Source: Heliocybe sulcata
Lineage: Eukaryota; Basidiomycota; Agaricomycetes; Gloeophyllales; Gloeophyllaceae
Direction: 5' to 3'
Length of the DNA: 64,000 nucleotides
Assembly (NCBI GenBank): GCA_004369045.1
Contig: ML213522.1
Span: forward strand, 251,775 to 315,774
Part shown: in pieces, positions 22,298 to 35,205 of the stretch
How positions within the stretch are numbered: position 1 is the stretch's first letter
How the letters are laid out: each line of letters opens with the position of its first letter
Notes under the pieces: model-generated
Databases searched by the model: none
Seen by the model: only the letters and a program-made list of their open reading frames with translations
What the model was told of the DNA's origin: nothing
Made by a program: the position numbers and the translations under genes

Positions 22298-25200
22298 ATG
22301 AGCTCCTCCGCAGACATCAAGACCACATTGAAACGACTGGCAACTGAACGCGAAACACGCCGCGCGAAAGTCGCTGCCGCCCTGCAAGAGGAGGAGGACC
22401 CGCTCGCGGCATACGTGCAACTCATCAAATGGACCGAGGAGAACTATCGGGGAGCTCTGCTCGGACACTCAGGCTTGCTAGTCTTGCTGGAGAAAGCTTG
22501 CAGGACATTTGTGGACGATCCGAGCTATAAAGGAGACCTACGGTACTTCAAGATATGGGCGCGTTACGCCAGTCTGGTGGAGCACTCTTCGATGGTGTAC
22601 TCTTATCTTCTGGATAAAGAGATCGGCGTGGTCTTTTCTCAATTGTACGATGAATATGCGCAGGCGCTGGAGAGAGGACGACAGTGCGTTCCATGCATGA
22701 TGTGTCCCTAACTTCGCTAATGCTACGTGTAGGTATGACAAGGCGGACGAAATGTACCAAAGGGGCATCCAACGCCGCGCGAGACCGGTAGAACGTCTGC
22801 GGAAGAACTATGAAGAATTTAAGCGACGGTCTACGACTACACCACGATCTATGCCAACCGCACCCCCGCGTCCCCGCTGCAAATGGGCAGCAGAAGACGA
22901 GATGCTCCGACAAAGCCCTCTGCGAAACATTCTCCCATCCACGCCCGTCCTACCTTCCTCCTCGTCTACCCCTTCCAGTCCGCCTGCCCCTTCTATGTTT
23001 CTTCCCCCTGAATGCACGGCCGAAACTCGCTACAACGTAATGACTGCCCCACCCGCAGAAGGCAAGCGCCCGGAGAAGCTGCAATTCAACCTCGACTTGC
23101 TCTGGACCAAAGAAGGCGGCGAGTATTGTATCGAGGAAGCGCGCGCCCGGTCGATGGGTCTCCTCAACAAGAAATGGGATCGGGATGCAGACCCCGCGTC
23201 GGTGCGCGTGCAGTTCAACGACGACGGGCAGAAGACGTCTAAGCAGTATACCACAACGAGCCGCCGGCTGGCGGGCGCGGAGCCGACTGTGACGATCAAC
23301 ACGAAGGAAGCACTGGCGGACGTCTTTGGGATGTACAACTCGCCGGACAAGTCGATGCGCTTCGCCAACGTAGCGGGGAGTAAGTACGCGCCAGTCAAGA
23401 AGGTGGAGCCGATGGCACCTCTTGTCTTTACTCCTAAACAAAGCTCGCATGCGAATGAGAACGAGAACGCGAAGACGCCCGGTAAGTGCCTTCTGGGAGT
23501 GTCAGTATATTGACTCATGCGTCCCAGCTCAAGGTTTCCGTCCATTCGTGGATGAGAATGCGGATGCAGGTCATCGTGCGGCGGCTGACGAGAATGCTGG
23601 TGCGCGGCCAAAGACGCCAGGTGACTGACCAGTACTTCGAAATCGAAGTCAATTAATTAACGGTTTTACCATAGCTTTCCAGCCGTTCGTCGATGAGAGC
23701 GCAAAGAGCACCACATCGATCGTCTTCAAGGTATGTCTTGTACCATCTGCCGAATCTTGGGCAGATACTTAATTACAATTTCGAACTCCCTAGACTCCTG
23801 ACGCAGGTCGGAGAGCGTTAGGGGCCAAGGAGCCTGGTACAGCGCCCAAGCCAGAAGCAGACGAGAACGCGCCTACACCTGCTTTCGCACCCAAGCCCTT
23901 CTCTGCGCCTGTTTTCAGACCGGCGCAGGACGACCAGGCAGCAGCTGCGGCCCCTGCGGCGACGAAACCCTCGACAAGCAGCCAGGTATTTATGCCCTTC
24001 AGAGACACGAATGGCCCCGGGCGGGTGTTCAGCCGCCCGGCAGACAACGCGTTCGTACCGAAGAGAAACGTGCTGGGCGAGAAGAGAGACGAGAGCGCGC
24101 CAAAGCCTGTTTTCAACCGCGCACCTCTACAAAGCGCGTTCGCGCCACAAGTGCATGACGTCCAAGAGGAGGCGCCTGAATCCCAATACGACCCAAGCGA
24201 TAGCAGCTGGGATGACGACGACGACGACGACGGCGACGGCGAAGCGGAGGATCAGCAGGTCGCATACCAGCCGGCCGAGGAGGACGACGGTTTCACCGAA
24301 TCTGAGGAGTACTTCGAGGAACAGGAGGAGCTCGAGCCGTACCATACGCGAGAGGCGCCCCTCGGCGGTCGATTCGGGCAGTTCGACGTCATGACGCCGA
24401 TCACAGAACGGACGTACGAGTTCACAATGAGCACGCGTGCGTTCGGCACGCCCTCGACTGTCGAGCGGGCGTTCCTGCAGGACGATGCGCACGACGCTGC
24501 GGAGCTGCTCGCTCGGGAGCTGCGCACGGAGGAGACAGAGTGGGACACGTTCCATAGACGGTCTAGTCTGCCAGACGGAGCGGAGGAGCAAAACGCACCG
24601 CCCTTCCGTATTTCCGATGGGCATACGATACCGCTGCCGAAGAGCGAGGTGTTTACGCCTCCGGAGCAGCCACCACCGCGACAAGTTGGCAACCTTAGTC
24701 TCTCCGATACTCTTCTCGCTGTATCCTCCTTTGTCCCTCCAAATCCTTGCAATCCCTTCGACCCGGAGATCTTGAAGACGCTACTGGCTATCAGTCCGCA
24801 TGACGCTGCTTGCCACGACTTGAAAGGCCAAACTGCGGGGCAGCTCGAGAGCCTCCAGAAGTTCGCTGAGAAGCGCCAAAGGAGGTCGAGCGGGAGCAGC
24901 AGCGGAAATACCAGTCGGATCACCGAGGTTCTGGACGTGTTCGACCTGGGCATCGGGGACCGCCGGTTCGAGGTGAGCCACAAGCTGGGGGAAGGCGGCT
25001 TTGGGGCAGTATTCGCTGCCAAGGACGTCTCTGGCAAGCCAGATGAGGATGACGAGGATTTCGACGACGATGAAGAGGCTTCCTCGTATGCTGTCAAGAT
25101 TGTCAAGCCGAGAAATTTGTGGGAATACCATATCCTGCGGAGAGTCCACTGCACGCTATCGCAGCGACTCCGGCGATCGGTAGTCCAACCGCACGCTCTT

Positions 25201-25980
25201 TACGCGTTCTCTGACGAGAGCTACTTGATCCTCGATCTCTGTCCCCAAGGAACGCTGCTGGACGTCGTCAACAACGCTGGCAAGATGAATGTCTCTCAAC
25301 ATGGCGCCTGTCTAGACGAAGTCCTCGTCACATTCCTTAGCATCGAGCTTCTGCGTCTCGTTGAGGGCATACATAGCGCTGGCTTCATCCACGGCGACCT
25401 GAAGATTGATAATTGTCTTCTGAGGTTGGAGGACGTTCCCGGCGGCCTATCTGCTTGGTCCACAATCTATCAGCCGTCCGGCAAAGATGGATGGGAGTAC
25501 AAGGGGATTAAACTGATCGATTTTGGGCGCACCATCGACACGCAAGTCTTCCCTGCAGGCCAGCAATACATCGCTGACTGGCCGGCAGATGCACGGGACT
25601 GTTTCGAGATCCGGGAGAATAAGCCTTGGACGTACCAGACTGATTATTTCGGACTTGCCGGGATAATCTACTGCCTCCTGTTTGGCAAGTACCTCGACAA
25701 GGCCACCATAGTGCCCGTGGACGGCACGTCGGATCCGCAGCGGCCCCATTACAAGCTGTCCACCCCGTTCAAGCGGTACTGGAACACGGACCTCTGGATT
25801 CGTTTGTTCGACCTTCTACTGAATCCCTGCTTCGCTCGGGAAGACGGTAAACTCCCACTTTGTGAAGAACTGAGTTCTTTGAGGGTCGAGATGGAGGCTT
25901 GGCTGGAGAAGAATTGCGACCGGAGTTCAGGTTCGCTAAGGGCCTTGTTGAAGAAGATAGAGAAGTTCGTCAATAGTTGA
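22298..25980 (+). CDS. BUB1: Spindle checkpoint kinase BUB1 (Mad3/BUB1 family)
   Basis: Kinetochore kinase that signals unattached chromosomes. The N-terminal Mad3/BUB1 homology region 1 (TPR-like) spans residues about 25-150: DPLAAYVQLIKWTEENY, YLLDKEIGVVFSQLYDEYAQ, then after an intron YDKADEMYQRGIQRRARPVE. Homology region 2 follows, with PTVTINTKEALADVFGMYNS. A middle section with several short introns contains three FxPFxD motifs (23536, 23677, 23989). An acidic disordered stretch precedes the kinase domain from about 24960: GEGGFGAVF loop, YAVKIV lysine, HGDLKIDN catalytic loop (HGD in place of HRD, as in BUB1), IDFGRTID metal-binding motif. The last exon is a single open frame to TGA at 25978-25980. 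I see no KEN box in the N-terminal extension. One gene may serve both Mad3 and BUB1 roles, but that is inference. Confidence 0.92.
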
Positions 25981-26148
25981 ACTGGATCGTCCTAGATTTT
26001 GGTTCTTTATGTATCGTTATTTTTATGTCGCCTTCTTGCTTTCAAACCATGGAGCTCATCAAACAACCATCGCATTCCCACTGGACAGATAGCTACATGA
26101 GAGCAACAGTCAGCCCGGAGCGCGTATAACATCCCTCGTCCTGGACCA

Positions 26149-29100
26149 TCTACATCCCCACAGGAGGAGCCGGCGCTGATGGCGCAGCTTCGTATGGGTG
26201 TGGAGGCATGCCAGGTTGCATCATCATGGGGTAGGGTACGGCGTGCTGAACTAAGAAAGAGGTGAGACAGGAGCCAACAGCCATGAGACACAGTCGAAAA
26301 CCTACGTTGAGGGCTTTGATGATAGTATGGGTGGGCATGAGCAGGGATGGGAGTCGGCGGCATTGAGGGCCGGCCTGGGGTACCGTTGGGAGGTGGGTAG
26401 GCACCAGGTGGAGGAGGCATGTATTGCGGAGCTGCAGTATCATTCATTAATATTACCACGCAGGGTGTACTTATTCCGCTCACGTGGCATCTGTCCCATC
26501 TGCGGGGAGGCGTACATCGCTGGGGAGACCACATCAGTATGACCTAATGTTAGTGTACGAGGATAGAAGTTTACCGTTCGGGGGCATGGCATATGGGTAC
26601 GGCATGGGTTGCATGTGAGGACCGGGCATGTAACCTGGGGGTGGAGGCATACCCGCCATCATGGGCTGAAAGGCGAGGTCAAGTTAGCGTACGGCGAACA
26701 ACCTCCCAAGGTATGCCATGTTACCTGGCCAGGGTAACCGTAAGGCGGGTAAGCGTATACAAACGCCCGGGGAGCTTGTTGTTGAGACTCTTCTTCGTAA
26801 GACTGAGGCGGCATTTGTGGAGGACCAGGGGGAGGCGGGATATGTGGAGATTGTTGCTGCGTGGGGACCGTGACCGGCGGGAACATAAGCTTGTACGGCT
26901 TGCCGTTGTAGGGCCATAAAGCGTCTCAAGAAAACCCGTTTGACATCTTGAGAGCACCGACAGCTTGGACGTAGAGTACTCACTGACAGCGGATGCTTCT
27001 GCAACCTTGTTGTACTTGAACGGATTGAAGTCGTCCCTCATTGACACAGCGGGCGTCTTTTTGATGACACGAGGACCGAAGAAGGGGTTGGGAGGAGCAG
27101 ACTGGCACAAGAGTGAGAACGTGATAGAGACGATTAACTACGGAAACATACGCTCTCAGCCGCTTTGCCTTTCGGCGAAGCGGGGCTATTTGAGGGGTTG
27201 GGTGACGTCGTCGTCTGTCGCACAAAAGGAAAAAAGAGCCAGTCAGTGCCCGATCCTCACGACACACCAGTAGCACATTACAGGTGTGAAAGCCACAGCC
27301 TTGGGATTTGGCTTAAAGGACGGAGCATTCACACTTAACCGGGGTGCATTAGGCGACGGCGGCACAGCAGCGCCGCCTATCGTCGCGCCTGTCGAGCTCG
27401 CAGCAGAGCTCGCACGGGCCTGTCCATTTGGTGTTGACTTCTTGCCCTTGAACGGCGGGATGGGCTGGATAACCATAGAAATTTTGCCATTGTCCGACTT
27501 GCCAGCCGCAGACTTGGACCCAGACACTACGTTGGCCGAAGATGAAGCATTGAGCGTCGGCTTCAAGGAGCTGCCGCCCGCGACGGCGGATGTTTTCACA
27601 GTGGTGAGTTTCGGTGTCTGCGCCGGCGATGGCTGTTTGACGCCTGACGACGGGGACGGGGCCATGACGGACGTTCCCGACGTGCCGATGGTGCGAGCCT
27701 GCGCTGAGGCTGCATCCTTCGCAGACTTCTCCCTGATTTGTCGCTGCTTCTCTTCATCCTTAGCCAAGATAGGAACCAAATCCTCGGGAATAGGTTTGTT
27801 GAGCTTTTAGTAGATATAGGCTGTGAATACCCGTTATGAACGACGACAACTACTCTGCCCACCTTAAAGCTCTGACTGAACTTCAGCAATTCCGCCCTCC
27901 GCTTGTCCAGCTCATTCTTCACCAATGCCTGCCTCTTCTGCGTCAGCCTCTCCTTCTCCACCGTAACGAACTGTCTGAAGGCTGGTAATGGGTCCGCAGG
28001 AGGCTATAGACGACGCCATCATACAACGAGAAGAGGAAGATAGGATTAGCATGATGTGTCAAGCCGAGGGCAACAGAGCGAGGCAAAATCAGGACGTCAC
28101 CTTATTCGCAGCAGCAGCAGCAGGGGTAGGAGATGTGGTCTTGGGGGGTGTGGCGCCCGACTGCGCTGACTGGAGAGCAGAGCCATCCGGAGCATTGACA
28201 GAAAGTTTGGGGATTTCGGCCTTTGCCGGAGCAGGAGCACCGGGCTTGCGAGCGCCAGGAGGGACATACGCATTTGCGCTACGGACAACAGCGCCGTACC
28301 TTGCAAGTAAGTCGAAACCATTAGCCTCGGAATGGAAACCATAGGTCAATCTAGGCTTACTTGTCCTCCTCATTAGCGCCGGCACCCTCCGTCGTGTCCT
28401 GAGTCCGTTCCTCCGCAACATGCGGATTACTTGTAGCAGCCTAGCGAGGCGCCAAAGAGTAATAAGGGCTCCGAAGCTGATCGGACAAGATGCAAAGCTT
28501 ACCCCCATTATTTCGTTAGCAATTCTCTGCGCCTCCCGCTCACGCTCCTTGAAGTCTGGCCGTGAACGATCCAGCTTCGTAGTGTACAGATCCTCATTCC
28601 AATCCGTCTTGACGCCAAAGAGGGTCTCGTTCACCGAGAACTGGTCCCACTTCAAACCCGTATTCGACGACGGACCAAACGTTTCGTCGTCGGCAGCGCT
28701 CCGGCCATTTGGGCCAATTGATGGCATCGGCGAATCCCCCCATGACTGCAATTCGCGCTCCCTGCGAGGAGCCGCCGTTTGGCTGATGTCGGTGTCTGTC
28801 TTGAACGCTGGAAGAGGTATGAAATCAAAAGGGCCGACGCCCTATAATACGCTCGCCACTTACTGTCTCCATTTGTCCCGTTTGTTGGACGGGCGTCCGC
28901 GGGTCCTGATGTCCATGTGTCAATGTTGGTGGAAGCGATGAACAGACGGTCCTTCAGGGGCGCTCCAGGATTGGTTACCTCCTTGACGTCCTTAAGTGTT
29001 ACGCCTGTCGTGTCGCCTTCGCCATTCGTCGAGGCAATCGTACCCTCATACCGCTGTGCGGTCTTGGTCAGGAGCGTGATAGTCGTTCCCTGCGAACAAT

Positions 29101-29459
29101 GAGTCGGAACGTCTCGCCACCTGAGAACATCGACACATACGGTCAAACCGGAGAGTGCTTGCAAGACGCGATCACTGGCGGCGTCCGGGGTACGGGTACC
29201 GTTCGGCTGGGCCAAGGGCGGGAAAGAGCCGCCTTGCGGGCTGGTGGGGAGACGTGCGGGGTTGTTAGCGGGCGAGAACGCGGGCGACGCGCGGCCACCT
29301 TGGCCCCATGCAGACGGCCGCCTACTCAGACGCAAGGAGAGAAAGGGACACGGTGAACGACACGTTCGAGCGAACCCGAGTGAAACGGACAGACCGGCCT
29401 GAATCTGGGGCGCCACCCCTTCCCCTCGCTGATTTCGGTTGCCGAGCAGTCGTGGCCAT
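26149..29459 (-). CDS. PBP1: Ataxin-2 / Pbp1 homologue (Lsm, LsmAD, PAM2-like, Pro/Gln-rich tail)
   Basis: RNA-binding regulator of poly(A) tails, stress granules and TORC1 signalling; partner of poly(A)-binding protein. Start at 29459: a short first exon ([19 protein letters not shown]) joins in phase to [14 protein letters not shown]. The Sm-like domain of ataxin-2 is clear ([38 protein letters not shown]), followed by the LsmAD domain ([34 protein letters not shown]). A PAM2-like segment lies near 27286-27320 ([13 protein letters not shown]). The C-terminal quarter is Pro/Gln/Met-rich ([18 protein letters not shown]), ending SAPAPPVGM, with the stop at 26149-26151. About twelve introns are required. 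It converges on BUB1, whose stop is only 168 bp away. Confidence 0.88.
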
Positions 29460-30499
29460 CGAGTGAGAGAGCTAGTATGAAAAAGATATCGAGTAGAAAG
29501 AGAACAGAAAGGAAAGGGAAAGGGAGACACGGAAAAGAGTCGTGAAGTAGCGATAACGCAGTTCGAGAGCGCGACTCGAGGGTACACAGGAACAAGTCCC
29601 GAGGCGGCGACAGCAAGAGCGATGCTACCGACAACAACAACAAAGACAGGCTGGTCGTCAAGACAGACAGCGTCGAGGACTAAGGAGCCGTGGCAGGAAG
29701 CCCTTGGGCAGTGGACGGACAAGAGTTTGGTCGAAGAAAGCAGAGAGTGCAACGGCCAACACTAACCGGGGGGCCTCGACACCCTCACGCCTTTGCTTCC
29801 GCTGGACCCCAGCCACTTTAGTATGAGTGCACTGCTTCCCAGTCTATTACCTTCTACCAAAAGTCATACCGCCCCCTCCTTTCTTCACAGGTTATGCTCA
29901 GTCTCTCCTATGGTAGAGGAGGCCGTGACGTAGCATAACAAATAGCAAACGCCGCACATAATCCCGGGGTCCGAGGTACTGTCGTACAGATACAGACGTC
30001 GCAAATAACCTTAAACACGGTACGTGATGCTCGTCTGCATCGGTACAGGAAACTCTTCTGCAATTGCAGGACGTCCAGCGCTCACAGGACCCGTCTCGGA
30101 TAAATTTCTCGACGCTACCCTGGTCTGTGAGCCCGCCGAGCTTTAATATTCATGACTATGTGAGCAACGTGCCCGGCATGCCTGCAGTCGATCGCTCCAG
30201 GCAGCTTAATATCATAGAGAGGGCTGGGTCTAATCCGCCGAATACTCGGACCGCTGCCTGTTACATCAATCACAAAAAGCGCAAACAAGGGGCCTAATAC
30301 ACAGCACAGGTCCTGCAGTGAAAGATCAACAGATGGTCGGCGGTGCAATCCTGAAACCAAACTTAAATGAGTAGACCTCTAGCCATAGCAAGACTTGACA
30401 TTGCTAAATCGAATACACTTTTGGCGCGACTGCTTTTATGAGCCCGATAGATTGCACCTCGAGAGCAGACTGAGAATAACCGACACTGCAAATCCGCCA
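29460..30499. other. Upstream region of the ataxin-2 gene
   Basis: No coding signal was recognised; one minus-strand frame that is open further upstream of 29459 is not needed by the spliced gene model. Confidence 0.5.
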
Positions 30500-31993
30500 A
30501 CGCGCAGTCATCAATAACCGAAGACATTGACAGTCGTAAATGTCCTACGTTCCTCTGGGCCAGTGAGTCTTAACGGTGAATAAGACACAGGACGGAGAGA
30601 AGACACAGGATTCCGAAGAGCCACGGAGCGCCTTGAAACATCACAGGGGTCGCATACCAAGAGCAGAGGACACTGTCCCGAAATAAAAGCCGCCCACCAG
30701 TCCTCCGCGGTGGGGTATCTCAGCAATCATCTATCGCGGCACCCGATACCACGACGCAGAGGTTCAACTATGTAGTCACTGCGTCCGCGCTATTTGAATG
30801 AGGTGGGGAAAGCGGGGAAAGACCACTATACGAACATACCTTCACGACCCGAACGACAGGCCGTACCCGACGGTGTGCCGACAGTGGCGCTCCGCCACAG
30901 GGAAGGGCACTACGATCGCGATTAAAGCCAACACACCTATCGCAGAGATGCCTATAACGCCTTCCGATGAGAGTCTGCTGCGCGAGTCAGCATAGGACGA
31001 CTCGGACGGAACCTACTGTGGCGTTCGGCGCGATTTGAAGCCAGTGCCGCCGTACTATGCTCATACAAACGGCGCCAGTATTCGTCTTTTGTATACGCTC
31101 GTGAATCAGTATGCTGGGCCGGGAACATACCGAGTGAAGAGCGGTCGCGAGCCTATGCAGATTCCGCCGGGAAGGCACAGTTGCTGTAGCTAAAGTCATA
31201 TCCTAGCCGAAGAGTATTCTGCACTCAGAACCAAAGCAGCAGAAAGACGACGGTGGCTGTTCTTGTGCATCCGTAAACGACACTAGTTGCCTAAGACTTG
31301 TACGGGTGTATGTGGTTGATGTTCAGAGCAGCAAGATGTGGACAATGCGTCGAGCTCTGGAAGCTAGAGGACGACCCTCGAATCGCATATCCAGAGCGAG
31401 AAGAGTAGTGTCGGTGATACCGCCGGCGGAAGAGTATGTCTAAGCAGTTGGGCCGCAGGAGTCCGGTATGCTCGAACCATTGAGGGCGTCCAAGCTCGAG
31501 ACACTGCACCACAAGATTCATGCACGGTCCATCGATATAGCTGGATGTCGTCCAGCGGCGAGAGGATGGTCTAGCCAGAAAAAGCACGTACCGCCGGAGA
31601 AGCACATTAGGTAGACCCAGAATTCAGCCAGAGAGAAAGCGCCGGTAAATGGAACCAGAAGTCCCGCATGGCCTGCATATCTAGAGCGCGGGTTTAAGTA
31701 CCCCATCAGCGTCTTGTGGAAGAGAGAAGGGTTCCACGTTCAAGGCCAGCCACTGGATTCTGCAGCACCGTACGGAAGATTACCGCGGTCCATTGCTTGA
31801 CAAAGTCATATTCGTCGGCAAGATACGATCCGTGATGAGGAACAGCGTATGCGACGGGACGTTCGACAGAGATCGAGAAAGAGCCGGAGGTGGCCTCAAA
31901 AAACGGCCATATGGTCGGTATGCCTGAGCCTACGCATATAAATACTCCATGGGCGCATTGCGTCCGGAGGGACTTCTCGCAGAACACTGTCAA
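30500..31993 (-). other. Possible uncharacterised or decaying membrane-protein locus
   Basis: I do not recognise the family. On the minus strand several stretches read like real protein. One near 31930-31750 carries GIPTIWPFFEATSGSFSISV, then RPVAYAVPHHGSYLADEYDF and a block with LQNPVAGLE. A stretch near 31690-31570 is hydrophobic (GLLVPFTGAFSLAEFWVYLM). One near 30965-30870 contains a membrane-helix-like GVIGISAIGVLALIAIVVPF. I could not join them into one frame with acceptable splice sites, so either the gene is degenerate or I have the exons wrong. Confidence 0.3.
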
Positions 31994-33524
31994 GAGCTAT
32001 AAATGCATCAGCCACACTAGACCAAGATGGGTCGATACAAAGCGATTAGAAGTCACCGGCGTGTGGTCGCAGGATTGGATTGTGATTTCATGTGACTTTG
32101 CTGGTGGACGTTTCAGGAGATACAGGAAGACCTTGCTGTATGCGATATCTTGAAGGTTTCCCTCACTGAGTTATAGCACCAGTGGCAGGAGTCATCATCT
32201 GCCATACTACACTGTACTGATAGCGTAGTTGACCTGGATTGTGGCTCGTGAACCGTTGACGGCCTTGAAGATTGGCTAGTTTACCTCCGCACTTGAGTAC
32301 CGAGTGGTCGAGGTGGGTAGATCTAGAAATTGAGTTGACATGTTAACGGCATCCATTCCAAGTAAGAAAAACTTGGAATGTGTCTAAGCAAGTCCAGAGT
32401 CGTGCACTGATACCATCGTACACACCATAGTCGGTGCCGCATGAACGCGTTGGACAAGGCAATGGACGAGACTTGCTTGGAATGGCGTGGGTGCCATAAT
32501 TCACACGCCCCCCTTCCTGCTCGTCGCCATGTTTCGCTTCCAGTTTTCCTACGAGCTTGACACGCTGCTCGACAAAGTTAAGCATACAGATCTTCCTAAT
32601 AATCGCCCAGGGACATTCCAATAGAAAGCCGGTCATTTCTAAGAAACCATACCAACAAATTTCAGCGCCACAATGCCCGGGGACAGAAGTAACTCCAAAA
32701 TTATCAGAGTTATTCCCGTCTTGATGCACAAGTCTGCTCCCGATTCCAGGTTCGCGCTCGAAACACCCAAGTATAATCCGCAACTAAATCAGCACGAGCT
32801 AGGACCTCTTATCGTGATTCGCCCGTTCAAGTCGGCGACCCGACTCGCAATCCATACCGTTCACCATAGAAGCATGGCATTGCCTCGGAATTTTCTCTCG
32901 CACCGTTTCACTGCCGGAGAGAACGACGGCACTTGCACCGTAGAAGAGTCCTGTAGGATCGTCGTACCTGGAGAATGCAAAGTCCGAGGGAGGCGAGGCA
33001 CCCGGGTTAGCATGTCAATTGCGATGGCAGTGGCGGTCGGTGCCGTACTGACAGCGACATGCAGCTGATCCCTGCCATTGACGCCCATGTCTGAAAACTT
33101 TTGTCACGTAAACCTTGCCAGAGATTTAACTTTGTATCCAATCTCGGCGGGTGCAAGTTGACTTTGCCGCTGAGTTTAGCGAGCCAGAGACTTGCACCCG
33201 TGACCCAGTTATTGGCGCTACGTACCTCGCCTATTGGGAGTCAGATGAGCAGCAACGCCACCGGTGAGTAACACTGCGGCCCTGCAGCAGAGAGGCACGC
33301 CGATGTGTGATCGCTTCTATGCAAGAAGCTCGGGATCCGCTAGCCCATGTCAATTCCAAATCTGCCAGTTTCCCCACACCAGTCACGTCTCTTGGCGGTC
33401 ATCAGTCCACGAATGGCCCAACACCTACAAAAGGCTGCTCCAACTTGCAGATGGCCGCACCCTTTCCCCTTCGTCCCGGGCCCTCCTGCACCATTACATC
33501 CTCACCTGATCGTCCGTCCCCGCC
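31994..33524. other. Gene-poor stretch
   Basis: Isolated minus-strand segments look protein-like, notably near 33010-32880 (PSDFAFSRYDDPTGLFYGAS) and 32580-32520 (LNFVEQRVKLVGKLEAKHGD), without a coherent gene. They may belong to the same lost locus as the stretch at 30.5-32 kb. Confidence 0.35.
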
Positions 33525-34966
33525 ATGCCCAACCTCGAAGGAAAGCTGCGATATGCGGACGTCCGTCCTCGCGGTGGCGCTCTGAGCCTCTGGGAGAGGT
33601 CCAGACGCCGCAATGCCCACTGGCTCATGGAGTGCTTTGCTGAAGCAGTGAGTCTGCCATATCATCTTCGAGTCTTGCATCCTGACCATCTCGCCAGTTC
33701 GGTTGCTTCCTGTACGTGTACTGCGGTGTGTATCGTCACTTGCGGATTTCCCTTGCTTGAGCTGAAGTGATCCATGTTAGGAGTTGGATCGACGGCGGGC
33801 TATGTCCTGGGCACCTTGCTGGACCTGCCAGGCGTCTCTTGTCAGTTATTCCCCATCTTCAATATTGCCCTCACCTCACGCCCACGCACTCAGCCGTGTT
33901 CCAAATCGGTTTCGCGTATGCCCTCGGTATCGTCCTCGCCTTAGTGATCTGTGCCCCAACGTCCGGCGGGCACTTCAACCCCGCCATGACCATCGCTGCT
34001 GCCGTCTTCAGAGGCTTCTCCTGGAAGAAGGTCCCTCGGTGCGCTTCGCCACTCTTCACCCCGATTGCGATTGTACCATGCTCACGATAGATCGATCGCA
34101 GATACATCGTCGCGCAGATCCTGGGTGGTTACATCGCGTGCCTGCTGGTGTATGTCCAATACAGGGAACAAATTCTGGTCAGCAGTCACCTTCGCCATAG
34201 TAGTCCAATTCCCGTACTCACACATGCTTCTGCAGCTCGTCGACGAGGCTCTCCTTGCCAAGGGGACACTCAGCGCTATCAACTTCACCCCGCAAGGTCC
34301 CGCGGGTATATTTGGACTATACCCAGGCAGTCCCTACAACCTCGGCTACGTCTTCCTGAACGAGCTAACCGTCGTACGCACCAATCTCTGCCATCCCACG
34401 CCCTCTTCTGATTACGCTGTAGGACTTTGTCATCGCAATGACCATCTTCTCCTGCCTGGACCCCTCCAACTTCTTCGCACCACCGGCCGCCGTGCCCTGG
34501 ATCATTGCATTCGCATAGTGAGTTTCCCCCCAATTTCTCCATTTCCTCAACTGACAACCCCCTCCCAGCGCGGTATGCATCTGGGGCTATGCCCCCGTCG
34601 GCATCGCCGCCAACACCGCGCGCGACCTGGGCGGGCGCCTCATGGTGCTCACAATCTGGGGCACCGAAGCCGCAGGCGGACGCTACGCCGCCATCGCCGC
34701 GCTCACCAACATCCCTGTCACTCTCTTCGCTGGCTTCCTGTACGAGATGCTTCTCGCGGATTCCAACAAAAGTACGCAGTCGTGGTTACTTCTTGTCTTG
34801 CCAGGGACGCTAATTTCGTGTGATACGTCCAGTTATCCCCGACGCGCAAAGGGAATTCATCGAGTGCCACCAGGCCCACCACGATATGGACGACGATACC
34901 ATCGGCGGAAGGTCTCCCTCCTCGGTCCGAGTCGACGAAAAGATGGTCCCCTCCCTGGAGGCTTGA
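33525..34966 (+). CDS. MIP-family channel (aquaporin / aquaglyceroporin-like)
   Basis: Water or small-solute channel of the plasma membrane. After a cytosolic N-terminus (MPNLEGKLRYADVRPRGGAL), helix 1 is joined from exons (FGCFLYVYCG, then VGSTAGYVLGTLLDLPG). Helix 2 and loop B carry the first signature SGGHFNPAMTIAAAVFRGFS. Helix 3 (YIVAQILGGYIACLLVYVQY), helix 4 (FVIAMTIFSCLDPSNFFAPP), helix 5 with AVCIWGYAPVGIAANTARDL and helix 6 with PVTLFAGFLYEMLL follow. The second box is NTA in place of NPA, keeping the Arg and Asp of NPARD. The tail is hydrophilic with paired His and Asp, and the stop is at 34964-34966. About six introns are used. The relaxed second box and a long extracellular loop fit fungal X-intrinsic or aquaglyceroporin-like groups; substrate cannot be read from sequence. 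Confidence 0.87.
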
Positions 34967-35205
34967 TATACCAGTTCGCTTGAGAGGGCATGGTCCACGG
35001 GGCTCGAGAGAGTAACGTGAGGTCGCCGGACGAAGTTCTTTATTGCTATACCTATTGATCCTGCTTTGCTGTTGTCTGTATTACCTATACGTTTTGACCT
35101 GAATCTAATGTACACCAACGCACAATATATTGATCGACATTTTGTCCCTTTCCTGAGGCCGTGACATAGTCCAACTATTCAGAGCAAATGACCCGCAAGA
35201 AATGA

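Noticed and set aside
31290-31993. Wax-synthase-like acyltransferase
   Set aside because: One segment (MQAMRDFWFHL) recalls that family, but the His-Trp context and remaining motifs are missing, so the label is not justified.
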